A DNA stretch of 64,000 nt from Burkholderiaceae bacterium (lineage in GTDB: Bacteria > Pseudomonadota > Gammaproteobacteria > Burkholderiales > Burkholderiaceae_C): positions 22,717 through 86,716 of the forward strand of contig JAEUOY010000030.1 of the NCBI GenBank assembly GCA_016790515.1, written 5' to 3'. Numbering within the stretch: position 1 is the first letter of the stretch; each line of letters opens with the position of its first letter. Of the stretch, positions 47,913-56,682 are shown piece by piece. The position numbers and the translations under genes were made by a program. The notes beneath the pieces are model-generated. The model ran no database searches, was not told the origin of the DNA, and was given only the letters and a program-made list of their open reading frames with translations.

Positions 47913-50900
47913 ATGGAAACGCTGATGTCCTTGCTCGGCCGCAACGGCTACCTGCCGCACGGCTACTGCTTCCAGTGGACGCCCGAGCTGCTGTGGAGCA
48001 TGGTCGGCGCCGATGCGGTGATCGCGCTGTCCTACTTCTCGATCCCGCTGGCGATCGTCAGCTTCGTGCGCCGGCGCGGCGGCGCGCCGGGGGCGCTGGG
48101 CGCGATGCCGTGGCTGTTCAGCGCCTTCATCTTCGCCTGCGGCATGACCCACGTGCTCGACATCTGGACGCTGTGGCGCCCGGACTACGGCCCGCAGGCG
48201 ATCGGCAAGCTGCTCACTGCCGGCGTCTCGGCGGCGACCGCGCTGGCGCTGTGGCCGCTGATCCCGCGGCTGCTGCAGATCCCGTCGGTCGACGCGCTGC
48301 AGGCCGCCGTCGGCTCGCTGCAGGCCGAGGTCGACCGCCGCCGCAGCGCCGAGGAGCACCTGGCCGACACCGAACGCAGCCTGGCGCTGACGCTGGCCAG
48401 CATCGAGGCCGGCTTCATAGCCACCGACCTCGCCGGCCACGTCACGCGCCTCAACGCGGTGGCCGAGCGTATCACCGGCTGGACGCAGGCCGAGGCGCTG
48501 GGCCGGCCGGCGCTGCAGGTCTTCCGGCGCGAGGGCCGCGAGCCCGGGCTCGACGACGCGAATCCGGTGCAGCTGATGCACGAGCGCGGCGTGACGATGA
48601 ACGACACGCACGACGTCGTTGCGCTGGCGCGCGACGGTCGGCGCACGCGCGTCGAGCTGCGCGCCGGGCTGGCGCACGACGCCGCCGGCGCGGTGCGCGG
48701 GATGGTGATGGTGTTCCGCGACGTGACGCGGCAGCGCGAGGCCGAGGCGGTCGTGCCGCGGCTCGCGGCGATCGTCGAGTCGTCGCGCGACGCGATCGTC
48801 GGCAAGACGCTGGACGGGGTGATCACCAGCTGGAACCGTGCCGCCGAGTCGATGTTCGGCTACAGCGCCGACGAGGCCGTGGGCCGGCCGGTTCAGATGC
48901 TGTTCCCGCCCGGCACCGATCGCGACGAGATGGCGCTGCTCGAGCGGCTGGCGCGCGGCGAGTCGGTCGAGCCGTTCTTCGCCGAGCGCTGCGCGAAGGA
49001 CGGCCGGCGCGTGCACGTACTGGTGACGATCTCGCCGATCCGCGACGCAAGGGGGCGCATCGTCGGCGCGTCGAAGATCTTGCGCGACGTCGGCGAGCAG
49101 CGCCGCGCCGAGGCCGCGCTGCGCGACAGCCAGGCCCGGCTGCGCTTCGCGCTGGAGACCGCCGGCATCGGCGACTGGGAACTGGACCTGGCCACCGGCC
49201 GGACGCGGCGCTCGATCCGCCACGACCGCTGCTTCGGCCACGACACGCCGCAGCCGGACTGGAGCTTCGAGACCCTTCTCGCGCACGTGCACGCCGACGA
49301 CCGCGAGCGCGTCGCGCAGACCTTCGACGTCGCGCTGCGCGGCCGGCTCGACTGGGGCGTCGAGTGCCGCGTCGTCTGGCCCGACGGCAGCGTGCACTGG
49401 ATCGAGGCGCGCGGCAGCCTGGACCGCGACGACGCCGGCAGCCCGCCCGGGCGCATGCTGGGCATCGTGATGGACATCACGCGGCAGAAACAGGCCGAGC
49501 AGGCGCGGCTGACCGCGCAGCGGCTCGAGGCCGAGAACCTGCGCATCCAGGAGGCCAGCCGGCTGAAGAGCCAGTTCCTCGCGAACATGTCGCACGAGCT
49601 GCGCACGCCGCTGAACGCGGTGATCGGCTTCGCCGACCTGCTGCAGACCGGCACGGTGCCGCCCGACTCGCCGCGCCACCGCGAGTACCTGGGCCACATC
49701 GGCAACAGCGGCCGCCACCTGCTGCAGCTGATCAACGACGTGCTCGACCTGTCCAAGGTCGAGGCCGGCAAGCTCGAATTCTTCCCCGAGCCGCTGCGGC
49801 TGGCGCCGCTGTTCGAGGAGATGCGCGCGCTGATGCTGACGGCGCTGCAGCGCAAGCGCATCGTGCTGCAGCTCGACGTCGGCACCGGGCTCGACGACCT
49901 GGTGCTCGACCCGTCGCGGCTCAAGCAGGTGCTCTACAACTACCTGTCGAACGCGATCAAGTTCACGCCCGAGGGCGGGCATGTCGCGCTGCGCGCCCGC
50001 GCCGTCGGCGTGACCCACCTGCGCATCGAGGTCGAGGACGATGGCGTGGGCGTCGCCGAGGAGCACCTGCCGCTGCTGTTCGTCGAGTTCCAGCAGGTCG
50101 ATGGCAGCTTCAGCAAGCGCCACCAGGGCACCGGGCTCGGGCTGGCGCTGACGCGGCGGCTGGTGCGCGCGCAGGGCGGCGAGGTCGGCGTGCGCAGCCG
50201 CCTCGGCCAGGGCAGCGTGTTCCACCTGGTGCTGCCGCGGCGCCCTGAGTGGCGCGACGCGGCGCTGCCGCCGCGCCTGCTGGTCGTCACCGCTGACGCC
50301 GCGCAGGCCAGCGCGCTGAGCGAGCCGCTGGGCCGCGCCGGCTGCCTGGTCGACGTCGCCGAGACCGCCGCGCTGGCGCGGCGCCACGCGCAGGACCGTG
50401 CCTACCAGGCACTGACGCTCGAGCTGATGCTGCCCGACTCGCCGGGGCTGCGCCTGCTGGCCGAACTGCGCGAGCAGGGCCTGAACCCGGCGGCGCCGGT
50501 GGTCGGCCTGAGCCTGACGCTGCCCGCCGCCGGGCAGGCGGCGTTCGCCGTCGCCGACGTGCTGCCCAAGCCGCTGCAGGCCGACGCGGTGCGCCGCGCG
50601 CTGGCCGCCAACGGCCTGCGGGCGGGCAGCGGCGCGCGCGTGATGGTCGTCGACGACGACCCGGCGGCGCTGGACCTGATGCTGGCCGCGCTGGGCGCGG
50701 CAGCACTCGAGGCGCGCGGCTGGCCCGACGGCCGCGCCGCGCTCGACGCGCTGGAGGGCTTCGCGCCGCAGGCCATCGTGCTCGACCTGATGATGCCGGG
50801 GCTGGACGGCTTCGCGGTGCTGCAGGCGCTGGCCGGGCGCCCGGCGGCGCGCGGCGTGCCGGTGTTCCTGTGGACCAGCCTGCTGCTGACCGACGACGAG

Positions 50901-51026
50901 CTGGCGCTGCTGCGGCGCTCGGCGTGCGAGGTGCTGCACAAGGGCGGCGGCACGTTGCAGGGGCTGGTCGACTGGCTGCGCTCCAGGCCGGCGCTGAAGC
51001 CGCAGTCTTCCCGGGAGGGATCGTGA
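47913..51026 (+). CDS. Hybrid histidine kinase with ethylene-receptor-like N-terminus
   Basis: 1037 aa from ATG 47913. Residues 1-125 hold three membrane helices that resemble plant ETR1: SYFSIPLAIVSFVRRR, then FIFACGMTHVLDIWT, with Cys76 and His80 placed like the copper ligands Cys65 and His69. PAS domains follow at about 150-275, 280-400 and 405-530. HisKA has His561 (NMSHELRTPLNAVIGF), then HATPase with VEDDGVGV and GTGLGLAL. Next come a degenerate receiver (Glu837 instead of Asp) and a normal receiver (Asp958). The next gene is a response regulator. Signal unknown. Confidence 0.93.
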   Translation: METLMSLLGRNGYLPHGYCFQWTPELLWSMVGADAVIALSYFSIPLAIVSFVRRRGGAPGALGAMPWLFSAFIFACGMTHVLDIWTLWRPDYGPQAIGKLLTAGVSAATALALWPLIPRLLQIPSVDALQAAVGSLQAEVDRRRSAEEHLADTERSLALTLASIEAGFIATDLAGHVTRLNAVAERITGWTQAEALGRPALQVFRREGREPGLDDANPVQLMHERGVTMNDTHDVVALARDGRRTRVELRAGLAHDAAGAVRGMVMVFRDVTRQREAEAVVPRLAAIVESSRDAIVGKTLDGVITSWNRAAESMFGYSADEAVGRPVQMLFPPGTDRDEMALLERLARGESVEPFFAERCAKDGRRVHVLVTISPIRDARGRIVGASKILRDVGEQRRAEAALRDSQARLRFALETAGIGDWELDLATGRTRRSIRHDRCFGHDTPQPDWSFETLLAHVHADDRERVAQTFDVALRGRLDWGVECRVVWPDGSVHWIEARGSLDRDDAGSPPGRMLGIVMDITRQKQAEQARLTAQRLEAENLRIQEASRLKSQFLANMSHELRTPLNAVIGFADLLQTGTVPPDSPRHREYLGHIGNSGRHLLQLINDVLDLSKVEAGKLEFFPEPLRLAPLFEEMRALMLTALQRKRIVLQLDVGTGLDDLVLDPSRLKQVLYNYLSNAIKFTPEGGHVALRARAVGVTHLRIEVEDDGVGVAEEHLPLLFVEFQQVDGSFSKRHQGTGLGLALTRRLVRAQGGEVGVRSRLGQGSVFHLVLPRRPEWRDAALPPRLLVVTADAAQASALSEPLGRAGCLVDVAETAALARRHAQDRAYQALTLELMLPDSPGLRLLAELREQGLNPAAPVVGLSLTLPAAGQAAFAVADVLPKPLQADAVRRALAANGLRAGSGARVMVVDDDPAALDLMLAALGAAALEARGWPDGRAALDALEGFAPQAIVLDLMMPGLDGFAVLQALAGRPAARGVPVFLWTSLLLTDDELALLRRSACEVLHKGGGTLQGLVDWLRSRPALKPQSSREGS

Positions 51027-51430
51027 GCGCGGCCGCGCCCGGGCCGCGGGCGCGGGTGCTGATCGTCGACGACCACCCGCTGAACATCGAGCTCGCGCGC
51101 TTCGTGCTCGAGGCAGACGGCCTCGCGGTCGACGTGGCGGCCGACGCCGGCCAGGCGCTGGAGCGCATCGCCGCGCGCCGGCCCGACGTGATCCTGATGG
51201 ACGTGCAGCTGCCGGGCCTCGACGGGCTGACGCTGGCGCGCCGGCTGAAGGACGACCCGGCGACGTGCACGATCCCGATCGCCGCCTTCACCGCCTACGC
51301 GATGAAGGGCGACGCCGCGCGCATGCTCGCGGCCGGCTGCGACGGCTACCTGAGCAAGCCGATCGACGTCGCACGGTTCGCTGCGCAGGTGCGCGCGCTG
51401 ATCCGCGACGACGGCGGCATCGGGGCTTGA
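51023..51430 (+). CDS. Single-domain response regulator
   Basis: 135 aa from a GTG overlapping the kinase stop by 4 nt. The receiver fold has the acidic pair in VLIVDDHPLNIELARF, the phospho-Asp in VILMDVQLPGLDGL, and the Lys in GYLSKPID. No output domain follows, so it is a CheY/DivK-type phosphate carrier. It is coupled to the hybrid kinase and is its likely partner. Confidence 0.94.
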   Translation: MSAAAPGPRARVLIVDDHPLNIELARFVLEADGLAVDVAADAGQALERIAARRPDVILMDVQLPGLDGLTLARRLKDDPATCTIPIAAFTAYAMKGDAARMLAAGCDGYLSKPIDVARFAAQVRALIRDDGGIGA

Positions 51431-51529
51431 TCGGCACCTGCACCGCACCGCGCAGGTCGCCGGCGCTGACCTGGCCGGCCGTGCCCGGGGTGCTGCGCAG
51501 GCACCCGAGCGCCGCGGCCGCGCTTCGCC

Positions 51530-51777
51530 GATCGCGCGGCGGCGTGCCTGCGGCAGCGCCCGGGTTCCCTCGATCCAGACCCAGTGGCCGCTGCGCCAGC
51601 CTCGCAGCCCGGCACCCAGCGAAGGTCCGGGCCCGGTGCGACCGTGACGACTTCGGTCACGGGCGGCGGTAGCTCCCGGATCACCACCCGCGCAGGGGGC
51701 GGTGCGGGCGTGCGAACGACCGTGGTGCAGGCACCAAGCGTCAATCAGACGGCGACGATCAGCGCGGTGCGCTTCAT
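51530..51777 (-). pseudogene. Broken YXWGXW-type lipoprotein gene
   Basis: From an ATG at 51777 the minus strand reads MKRTALIVAV, then an in-frame TGA, then LTLGACTTVVRTPAPPPARV and VAPGPDLRWVPG. The lipobox (LGAC) lies after the stop. Further on, the frame is lost (WVPGCEAGAAAT) and the expected repeats (WRSGHWVWIEG) continue in another frame. So there is a nonsense change and a frameshift in a small proline- and tryptophan-rich lipoprotein gene. It could not make the lipoprotein. Confidence 0.65.
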
Positions 51778-51939
51778 GGCGTTCCGTTCACGGCGCAGTG
51801 CGGGGCGGGGCGTCGACGATGCGGGCACAGGGGCTTCGAACGCCCTCGGGGTCGACCCGTGACGGTCCTGCGGCGGTCTGGGGTGCTGGAATCGGGCGTC
51901 CCTGAGCTCGCGCCATGCTGCTGCGGCAGGCCCTTCAGC

Positions 51940-51963
51940 GCTCACCAGCGCTCGCTGGTGAGC
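51940..51963. repeat. Perfect 11-bp inverted repeat (hairpin)
   Basis: GCTCACCAGCG and CGCTGGTGAGC are separated by CT. No T-run follows. It may be a remnant of a terminator or an attachment-type repeat; function not shown. Confidence 0.4.
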
Positions 51964-52097
51964 ATGTTCCCAAGGTCGACCCTGGTCACGGATCCGTCGC
52001 GCTCAGGCACCCGGCGAACGGCGCCTGGGCGCCGGCGGTACGCGTGGCGTCGGTGCCGGCCTAGGAGGGCGGCCGATCGCGATGCCGCTCCCGGCGC

Positions 52098-52814
52098 TCA
52101 GACCCCCAGGAACCCCGCCAGCGCCGGGCTGCCGGCCACCTCGTCGGCGCTGCCGGCCAGCACCGCCTGGCCCTTCTGCAGCACCAGCGCGCGGTCGCAG
52201 CGCGCCAGCACCTTGCGGTAGTCGCGGTCGACGATCAGCGTGGCGATGCCGCTGCCGCGGATGTCGCCGATCACGCGCCAGATCTCGGCGACGATCAGCG
52301 GCGCCAGGCCCTCGGTGGCCTCGTCGAGGATCACCAGCTCGGGGTGGGTCATCAGCGCACGACCGATCGACAGCATCTGCTGCTCGCCGCCCGACAGCTG
52401 CGCGCCCAGGTTGGCCAGCCGTTCCTTCAGCCGCGGGAAGGTGTCGAGCACGCGCTCGTACGGCCAGTCCCTGCGGCCGTCGCGGCCGGGCCGGGCGGCC
52501 ATCACCAGGTTCTCGCGCACGCTCAGGTTGGGGAAGATGCCGCGGCCTTCGGGCACGTAGGCCACGCCCAGCCGCGCCACCTCGTGCGGCTTCGCGCGCG
52601 AGCAGTCCTGGCCGAAGAAGGCGATGCGACCGTCGCGCTGCGCGACATGGCCGAGCAGCGTGCGGATCAGCGTGCTCTTGCCCATGCCGTTGCGGCCGAG
52701 CAGGCCCACCGTCTCACCGCGGCCGATCTGCAGGTCGACGCCATGCAGGATGTGGCTGGAGCCGTACCAGGCGTGGACGCCGCGGGCTTCGAGGATCGGT
52801 TCGGTGTTCGCCAT
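52098..52814 (-). CDS. Branched-chain/aromatic acid ABC importer ATPase, LivF type
   Basis: 238 aa from ATG 52814 (MANTEPILEARGVHAWYGSS). Walker A is GLLGRNGMGKSTLIRTLLG, signature LSGGEQQMLSIGRAL and Walker B LVILDEATEGLAP, as in LivF (note VPEGRGIFPNLSV). The switch His is replaced in the local sequence (LIVDRDY), which is unusual: LivF usually has EQ/HN here. It is the last gene of an operon with LivG, LivM, LivH and the binding protein next to benzoate genes. Confidence 0.92.
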   Translation of the reverse strand: MANTEPILEARGVHAWYGSSHILHGVDLQIGRGETVGLLGRNGMGKSTLIRTLLGHVAQRDGRIAFFGQDCSRAKPHEVARLGVAYVPEGRGIFPNLSVRENLVMAARPGRDGRRDWPYERVLDTFPRLKERLANLGAQLSGGEQQMLSIGRALMTHPELVILDEATEGLAPLIVAEIWRVIGDIRGSGIATLIVDRDYRKVLARCDRALVLQKGQAVLAGSADEVAGSPALAGFLGV

Positions 52815-52815
52815 T

Positions 52816-53562
52816 TCAATGGCCGCCCAGGTACGCCGCCTGCACCTCATGGCTGTTGCGCACGAAGTCCGGGCTGCCGCTGGCGATCACCGCGCCGTTG
52901 ACCATCACGGTGATCGTGTCGGCGATGCGGAACACCGCGTCCATGTCATGCTCGACCAGCAGGATCGCGTGGCCGGCCTTCAGCTCGGCCAGCAGCGCCA
53001 GCATGCGCTCGGTCTCCTCGGCGCCCATGCCGGCCAGCGGTTCGTCGAGCAGCAGCACCTGGGGCGCGGTGGCCAGGCACATCGCGATCTCGAGCTGGCG
53101 CTTCTGGCCGTGCGACAGCGATCCGGCCGGGCGGTCGAGCACGTCGTCCAGCCCGGCGCGGCGCGCCGCCTCGCGGCCGGCCGAGGTGCTGGCCGGGCAG
53201 CGCTGCGCGTCCTGCCACCAGGCCCAGGGCTTCTGGGTGCGGGCCTGCGCGGCGAGCCGGCAGTTCTCGAACACCGTGAAGCCGGGGTAGATCGTGTTGC
53301 GCTGGTAGCTGCGGCCCAGCCCGGCGCGCGCGCGCCGCGGCTGCGACCAGGCGGTGATGTCCTGGCCCAGCAGCTGCACCGCGCCGCCCGAGGGCGGGAT
53401 CTCGCCGGACAGCAGGTTGATCAGCGTGGACTTGCCCGCGCCGTTGGTGCCGATCACCGCATGCACCTGGCCGCGCGCCAGCGCCAGCGACACGTCGTTG
53501 ACGGCGACCAGGCCGCCCCAGCGGCGGGTGAGGCCCTGGCCCTTCAGCAGGATGTCGCTCAT
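52816..53562 (-). CDS. ABC importer ATPase, LivG type
   Basis: 248 aa. Walker A is VIGTNGAGKSTLINLLSG, the Q-loop region is LGRSYQRNTIYPGFTVFEN, the signature LSHGQKRQLEIAMCLAT and Walker B VLLLDEPLAGMG. The switch His is in ILLVEHDMDAVF. It starts 4 nt inside the livM-type gene and is 1 bp from the livF-type gene, so the genes are coupled. Confidence 0.94.
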   Translation of the reverse strand: MSDILLKGQGLTRRWGGLVAVNDVSLALARGQVHAVIGTNGAGKSTLINLLSGEIPPSGGAVQLLGQDITAWSQPRRARAGLGRSYQRNTIYPGFTVFENCRLAAQARTQKPWAWWQDAQRCPASTSAGREAARRAGLDDVLDRPAGSLSHGQKRQLEIAMCLATAPQVLLLDEPLAGMGAEETERMLALLAELKAGHAILLVEHDMDAVFRIADTITVMVNGAVIASGSPDFVRNSHEVQAAYLGGH

Positions 53563-54581
53563 TCAGAGGCTCCTGCTGCAGTGCGCGGCGCACCGGCGCG
53601 GCCGGTCAGCCGCTGCCGCCACTGCCCCGGCAGGCCGACCAGCCCGCGCGGCAGCAGCGCGACGCAGGCGATGATCGTCAGCCCCAGCCCCAGGTGCCAG
53701 TGCTTCGCGAAGCCGCCGAAGATGGCCTCGGACTTGTAGAACTCCTGCAGCAGCGCGAACGCGAAGGCGCCGATCAGCGCGCCGCGCAGATGGCCCAGCC
53801 CGCCGAGGATGATCATGATCAGCACCGAGCCCGAGAGGTGCCAGCTCATCAGCTCGGGGTTCACGTAGCCGTCCTTGACGCCGAACAGGAAGCCGGCCAG
53901 CCCGGCGATGCCGCCGGCGATCACGAAGGCTGCCAGCTTGTACGGGTAGGTCGAGAAGCCGGTGGCGCGCATGCGCTGCTCGTTGGCCTTGATGCCGGCC
54001 AGCGCGCGGCCGAAGCGGCTGCGCAGCAGCACCGCGAGGAAGCCGAACACGACGGCCAGGCTGGCCAGCGTGAAGTAGTAGAAGGCCAGCGGCTGGTCCA
54101 GGTCGACCAGCGTCGTGCCGGCCACGGCCAGCACCGGCTTGGCGTTGAGGTAGATGCCGTCGGTGCCGCCGCCCAGCGGCGTGTCGTGCACCACGTAGTA
54201 GGCCATCTGCGCGAAGGCCAGCGTGACCATGATGAAGTACACGCCCTGGGTGCGCAGCGACAGCGACCCCATGAACAGCGCGAACAGTGCCGCCGCGGCC
54301 ACGCTGGCCGGCAGCAGCCAGGCCAGCGAGGCCGGGTCGTGGCCCGGCGCCAGCAGCACCGCGGCATAGGCGCCGATGCCGAAGAAGGCCGCATGGCCGA
54401 AGCAGACCAGCCCGGTGGCGCCGACCAGCAGTTCCAGGCTCAGCGCGAAGATCGCGTAGACCATGATCTTGGTGACGAGGTCCAGCCCGAAGTTGCCGGC
54501 GGCCAGCGGGTACAGCGCCAGCGCCGCCGCGCAAAGGGCGACGAAGAGCAGGCGCGGGCGCAGCGAGGTATCGGCCACCGC
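53559..54581 (-). CDS. ABC importer permease, LivM type
   Basis: About 339 aa from a GTG at 54576-54578 (the end is given with the preceding codon region; the start is not certain). Eight or more hydrophobic segments include LFVALCAAALALYPLAAG, KIMVYAIFALSLELLVGATG and FGHAAFFGIGAYAAVLL. The EAA-like loop RSRFGRALAGIKANEQRMRA contacts the ATPases. The C-terminus is SMLRGLVGLPG-like. It forms the inner-membrane channel with the LivH-type protein. Role in benzoate uptake is inferred from neighbours. Confidence 0.9.
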   Translation of the reverse strand, partial: AVADTSLRPRLLFVALCAAALALYPLAAGNFGLDLVTKIMVYAIFALSLELLVGATGLVCFGHAAFFGIGAYAAVLLAPGHDPASLAWLLPASVAAAALFALFMGSLSLRTQGVYFIMVTLAFAQMAYYVVHDTPLGGGTDGIYLNAKPVLAVAGTTLVDLDQPLAFYYFTLASLAVVFGFLAVLLRSRFGRALAGIKANEQRMRATGFSTYPYKLAAFVIAGGIAGLAGFLFGVKDGYVNPELMSWHLSGSVLIMIILGGLGHLRGALIGAFAFALLQEFYKSEAIFGGFAKHWHLGLGLTIIACVALLPRGLVGLPGQWRQRLTGRAGAPRTAAGASE

Positions 54582-54583
54582 GT

Positions 54584-55465
54584 TCAGCCGGCCTTGAACA
54601 GCCCGCTCGGCTTCCACAGCAGGATCAGCGCCATCAGCACGTAGACCAGCACCCCGGCGGCCTGCGGGAACACCACCTTGCCGAAGGTGTCGACGATACC
54701 GATCAGCAGCGCCGCGAGCAGCGCGCCGCGGATCGAGCCGATGCCGCCGATCACCACGACGACGAAGCAGATGATCAGCACCTGGTTGCCCATGCCCGGA
54801 TAGACCGAGGACACCGGCGCGGCGACCATGCCGGCCAGCACCGCGACCGCGACGCCGGCGGCGAACACCACGCGGTAGAGGAACTGGATGTCGATGCCCA
54901 GCGACTGCACCATCTCGCGGTTGGTGCTGCCGGCGCGGATCATCATGCCCAGCCGGGTGCGGCTGAAGACGAACCACATGCCCAGCGCCAGCGCCAGGCA
55001 GACGCCCGAGATGAACAGCCGGTAGACCGGGTAGGTCATCATCTCGCCGAGCGGGATCGTGCCGGCCAGGAAATCGGGCGGCGCGACGCCGTGCACGTCG
55101 TCGCCGACGAGCAGGCTGCGCAGTTCCTCGAACACCAGGATCAGGCCGTAGGTCATCAGCACCTGCTGCAGGTGTTCACGCTCGTAGAGGAAGCTGAAGA
55201 ACGCCCATTCGAGCCCGTAGCCGAGGATCACCGCCAGCACCAGCCCGACGAACAGCGTCGCGAAGAAGCCGCCGCCGAAGGTGCTGGCGACGATCGGCGC
55301 CAGCGCATAGGCCATGTAGGCGCCGATCATGTAGAAGCTGCCGTGCGCCAGGTTGATGACGCCCATGATGCCGAAGATCAGCGTCAGCCCCGACGCCACC
55401 AGGAACAGCAGCAGCCCGTACTGCAGCGAGTTCAGGCACTGGATCAGGAAGGCGGCGAGGTCCAT
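54584..55465 (-). CDS. ABC importer permease, LivH type
   Basis: 293 aa from ATG 55465 (MDLAAFLIQCLNSLQYGLLL). Multiple membrane segments include TLIFGIMGVINLAHGSFYMI, typical of LivH, and the loop SRTRLGMMIRAGSTNREMVQ that meets the ATPase. The C-terminus is ALILLWKPSGLFKAG. It starts 32 bp after the binding-protein gene. Confidence 0.94.
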   Translation of the reverse strand: MDLAAFLIQCLNSLQYGLLLFLVASGLTLIFGIMGVINLAHGSFYMIGAYMAYALAPIVASTFGGGFFATLFVGLVLAVILGYGLEWAFFSFLYEREHLQQVLMTYGLILVFEELRSLLVGDDVHGVAPPDFLAGTIPLGEMMTYPVYRLFISGVCLALALGMWFVFSRTRLGMMIRAGSTNREMVQSLGIDIQFLYRVVFAAGVAVAVLAGMVAAPVSSVYPGMGNQVLIICFVVVVIGGIGSIRGALLAALLIGIVDTFGKVVFPQAAGVLVYVLMALILLWKPSGLFKAG

Positions 55466-55497
55466 GGGGCAGCAGCGTCGGTCGTCGAGGGCGGCGC

Positions 55498-56682
55498 CTA
55501 CATCCGGCAACCGCGACCGGGGTCCGCGAGGGCCTTCGACGCCACGCCGACCATCTTGTTCTCCTTGCCGACCACCTGCCGCAGGTAGAAGTCCTGCACC
55601 GGGTTGTGCGCCTTGCTCAGCGTGAACGGCCCGCGCGGGCTGTCGATCTTGGCCTTCTCGATCGCCGAGGCCAGCTCGGCCTTCTTGCCGACGTCGCCCT
55701 TCACCGCGGCCAGACCGGCGGCCAGCATCTGCGCGGCGTCGTAGCCCTGCACCGCGTAGACGTCGGGTTGCAGCTTGTAGGTCTTGGCATAGGCCAGGCG
55801 GAAGGCGTTGTCGCGCGGCAGGTTCAGGCTGTCGGCATAGTGCAGCGTCGTGAACAGGCCGTCGGCGGCGTCGCCCTGGGCCTCGAGCGTGCCATCGGTC
55901 AGGAAGCCGGGGCCGTACAGCGGGATGTTCTTCTTCAGCCCCGCGGCGGCATAGTCCTTGACGAACTTGACCGCGCCGCCGCCGGCGAAGAAGGTGTAGA
56001 CCGCATCGGGCTTGGCCGCGGCGATCTCGGTCAGCAGCGCCTGGAACTCGACGTTCGGGAACGGCAGGCTCAGCTCCTTGACGACCTGGCCGCCGCCCTT
56101 CTCCAGCGCTTCCTTGAAGCCCTGGACCGACTCGTCGCCGGCGGCGTACTTCCAGGTGATCGTCACGACCTTCTTGTGGCCGCGCTTGGCCACCACCTCG
56201 CCCATCGCGTAACCCGGCTGCCAGTTGCTGAAGCTCGAGCGGAAGATGTTGGGCGCGCACATCGCCCCGGTCACCGCGCCGGCGCCGGCGTTGGGCACCA
56301 CCAGCAGCGTGCCGGTGTCCTTGGCGACCTTGGCCATCGCCATCGCGACGCCCGAGTGCACCGTGCCGACCAGCACGTCGACGCTGTCGCGCTTGATCAG
56401 CTTGTTGACGTTGTCGGTGGCCTTGCTCGGGTCGCTCTCGTCGTCGACCTTGAAGTACTCGACCTCGCGCCCGCCCAGCTTGCCGCCCTGTTCGGCCACG
56501 TGCAGCCGGAAGCCGTTCTCGATCGCGGTGCCGAGCGCCGCGAAGGTGCCGGTGTAGGGCAGCATCAGGCCGACCTTGAGCTTGGGTGCCGTTTGCGCGT
56601 GCGCAGTGAACGGCAGCGCGAGTGCGGCAAGGGCGGCGAGTGCGGCGGCGCTGGCGACGAGGGTGCGGCGTGTGTTTCTCAT
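55498..56682 (-). CDS. ABC importer periplasmic binding protein (LivK type)
   Basis: 394 aa. A signal peptide is clear (RRTLVASAAALAALAALALP, cleavage near AHA-QT). The Peripla_BP_6 fold has KVGLMLPYTGTFAALGTAIE, VDVLVGTVHSGVAMAMAKV and GFLTDGTLEAQG. This family includes aromatic-acid binding proteins. The position before bclA suggests benzoate or a related acid. Its start overlaps the end of the hydrolase gene (ATGA). Confidence 0.93.
   Translation of the reverse strand: MRNTRRTLVASAAALAALAALALPFTAHAQTAPKLKVGLMLPYTGTFAALGTAIENGFRLHVAEQGGKLGGREVEYFKVDDESDPSKATDNVNKLIKRDSVDVLVGTVHSGVAMAMAKVAKDTGTLLVVPNAGAGAVTGAMCAPNIFRSSFSNWQPGYAMGEVVAKRGHKKVVTITWKYAAGDESVQGFKEALEKGGGQVVKELSLPFPNVEFQALLTEIAAAKPDAVYTFFAGGGAVKFVKDYAAAGLKKNIPLYGPGFLTDGTLEAQGDAADGLFTTLHYADSLNLPRDNAFRLAYAKTYKLQPDVYAVQGYDAAQMLAAGLAAVKGDVGKKAELASAIEKAKIDSPRGPFTLSKAHNPVQDFYLRQVVGKENKMVGVASKALADPGRGCRM

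Larger units (their letters stand above)
51431..52097. other. Long region without an intact gene
   Basis: 667 bp between the response regulator and the livF-type gene. It contains the broken lipoprotein gene on the minus strand and the hairpin at 51940-51963, listed separately. Nothing else is supported. Confidence 0.55.

Noticed and set aside
46056-50939. A 1627-codon minus-strand open frame
   Set aside because: It is antisense to methyltransferase and kinase genes with clear domains, has very biased Arg/Gln/His/Gly composition and no recognisable motif.
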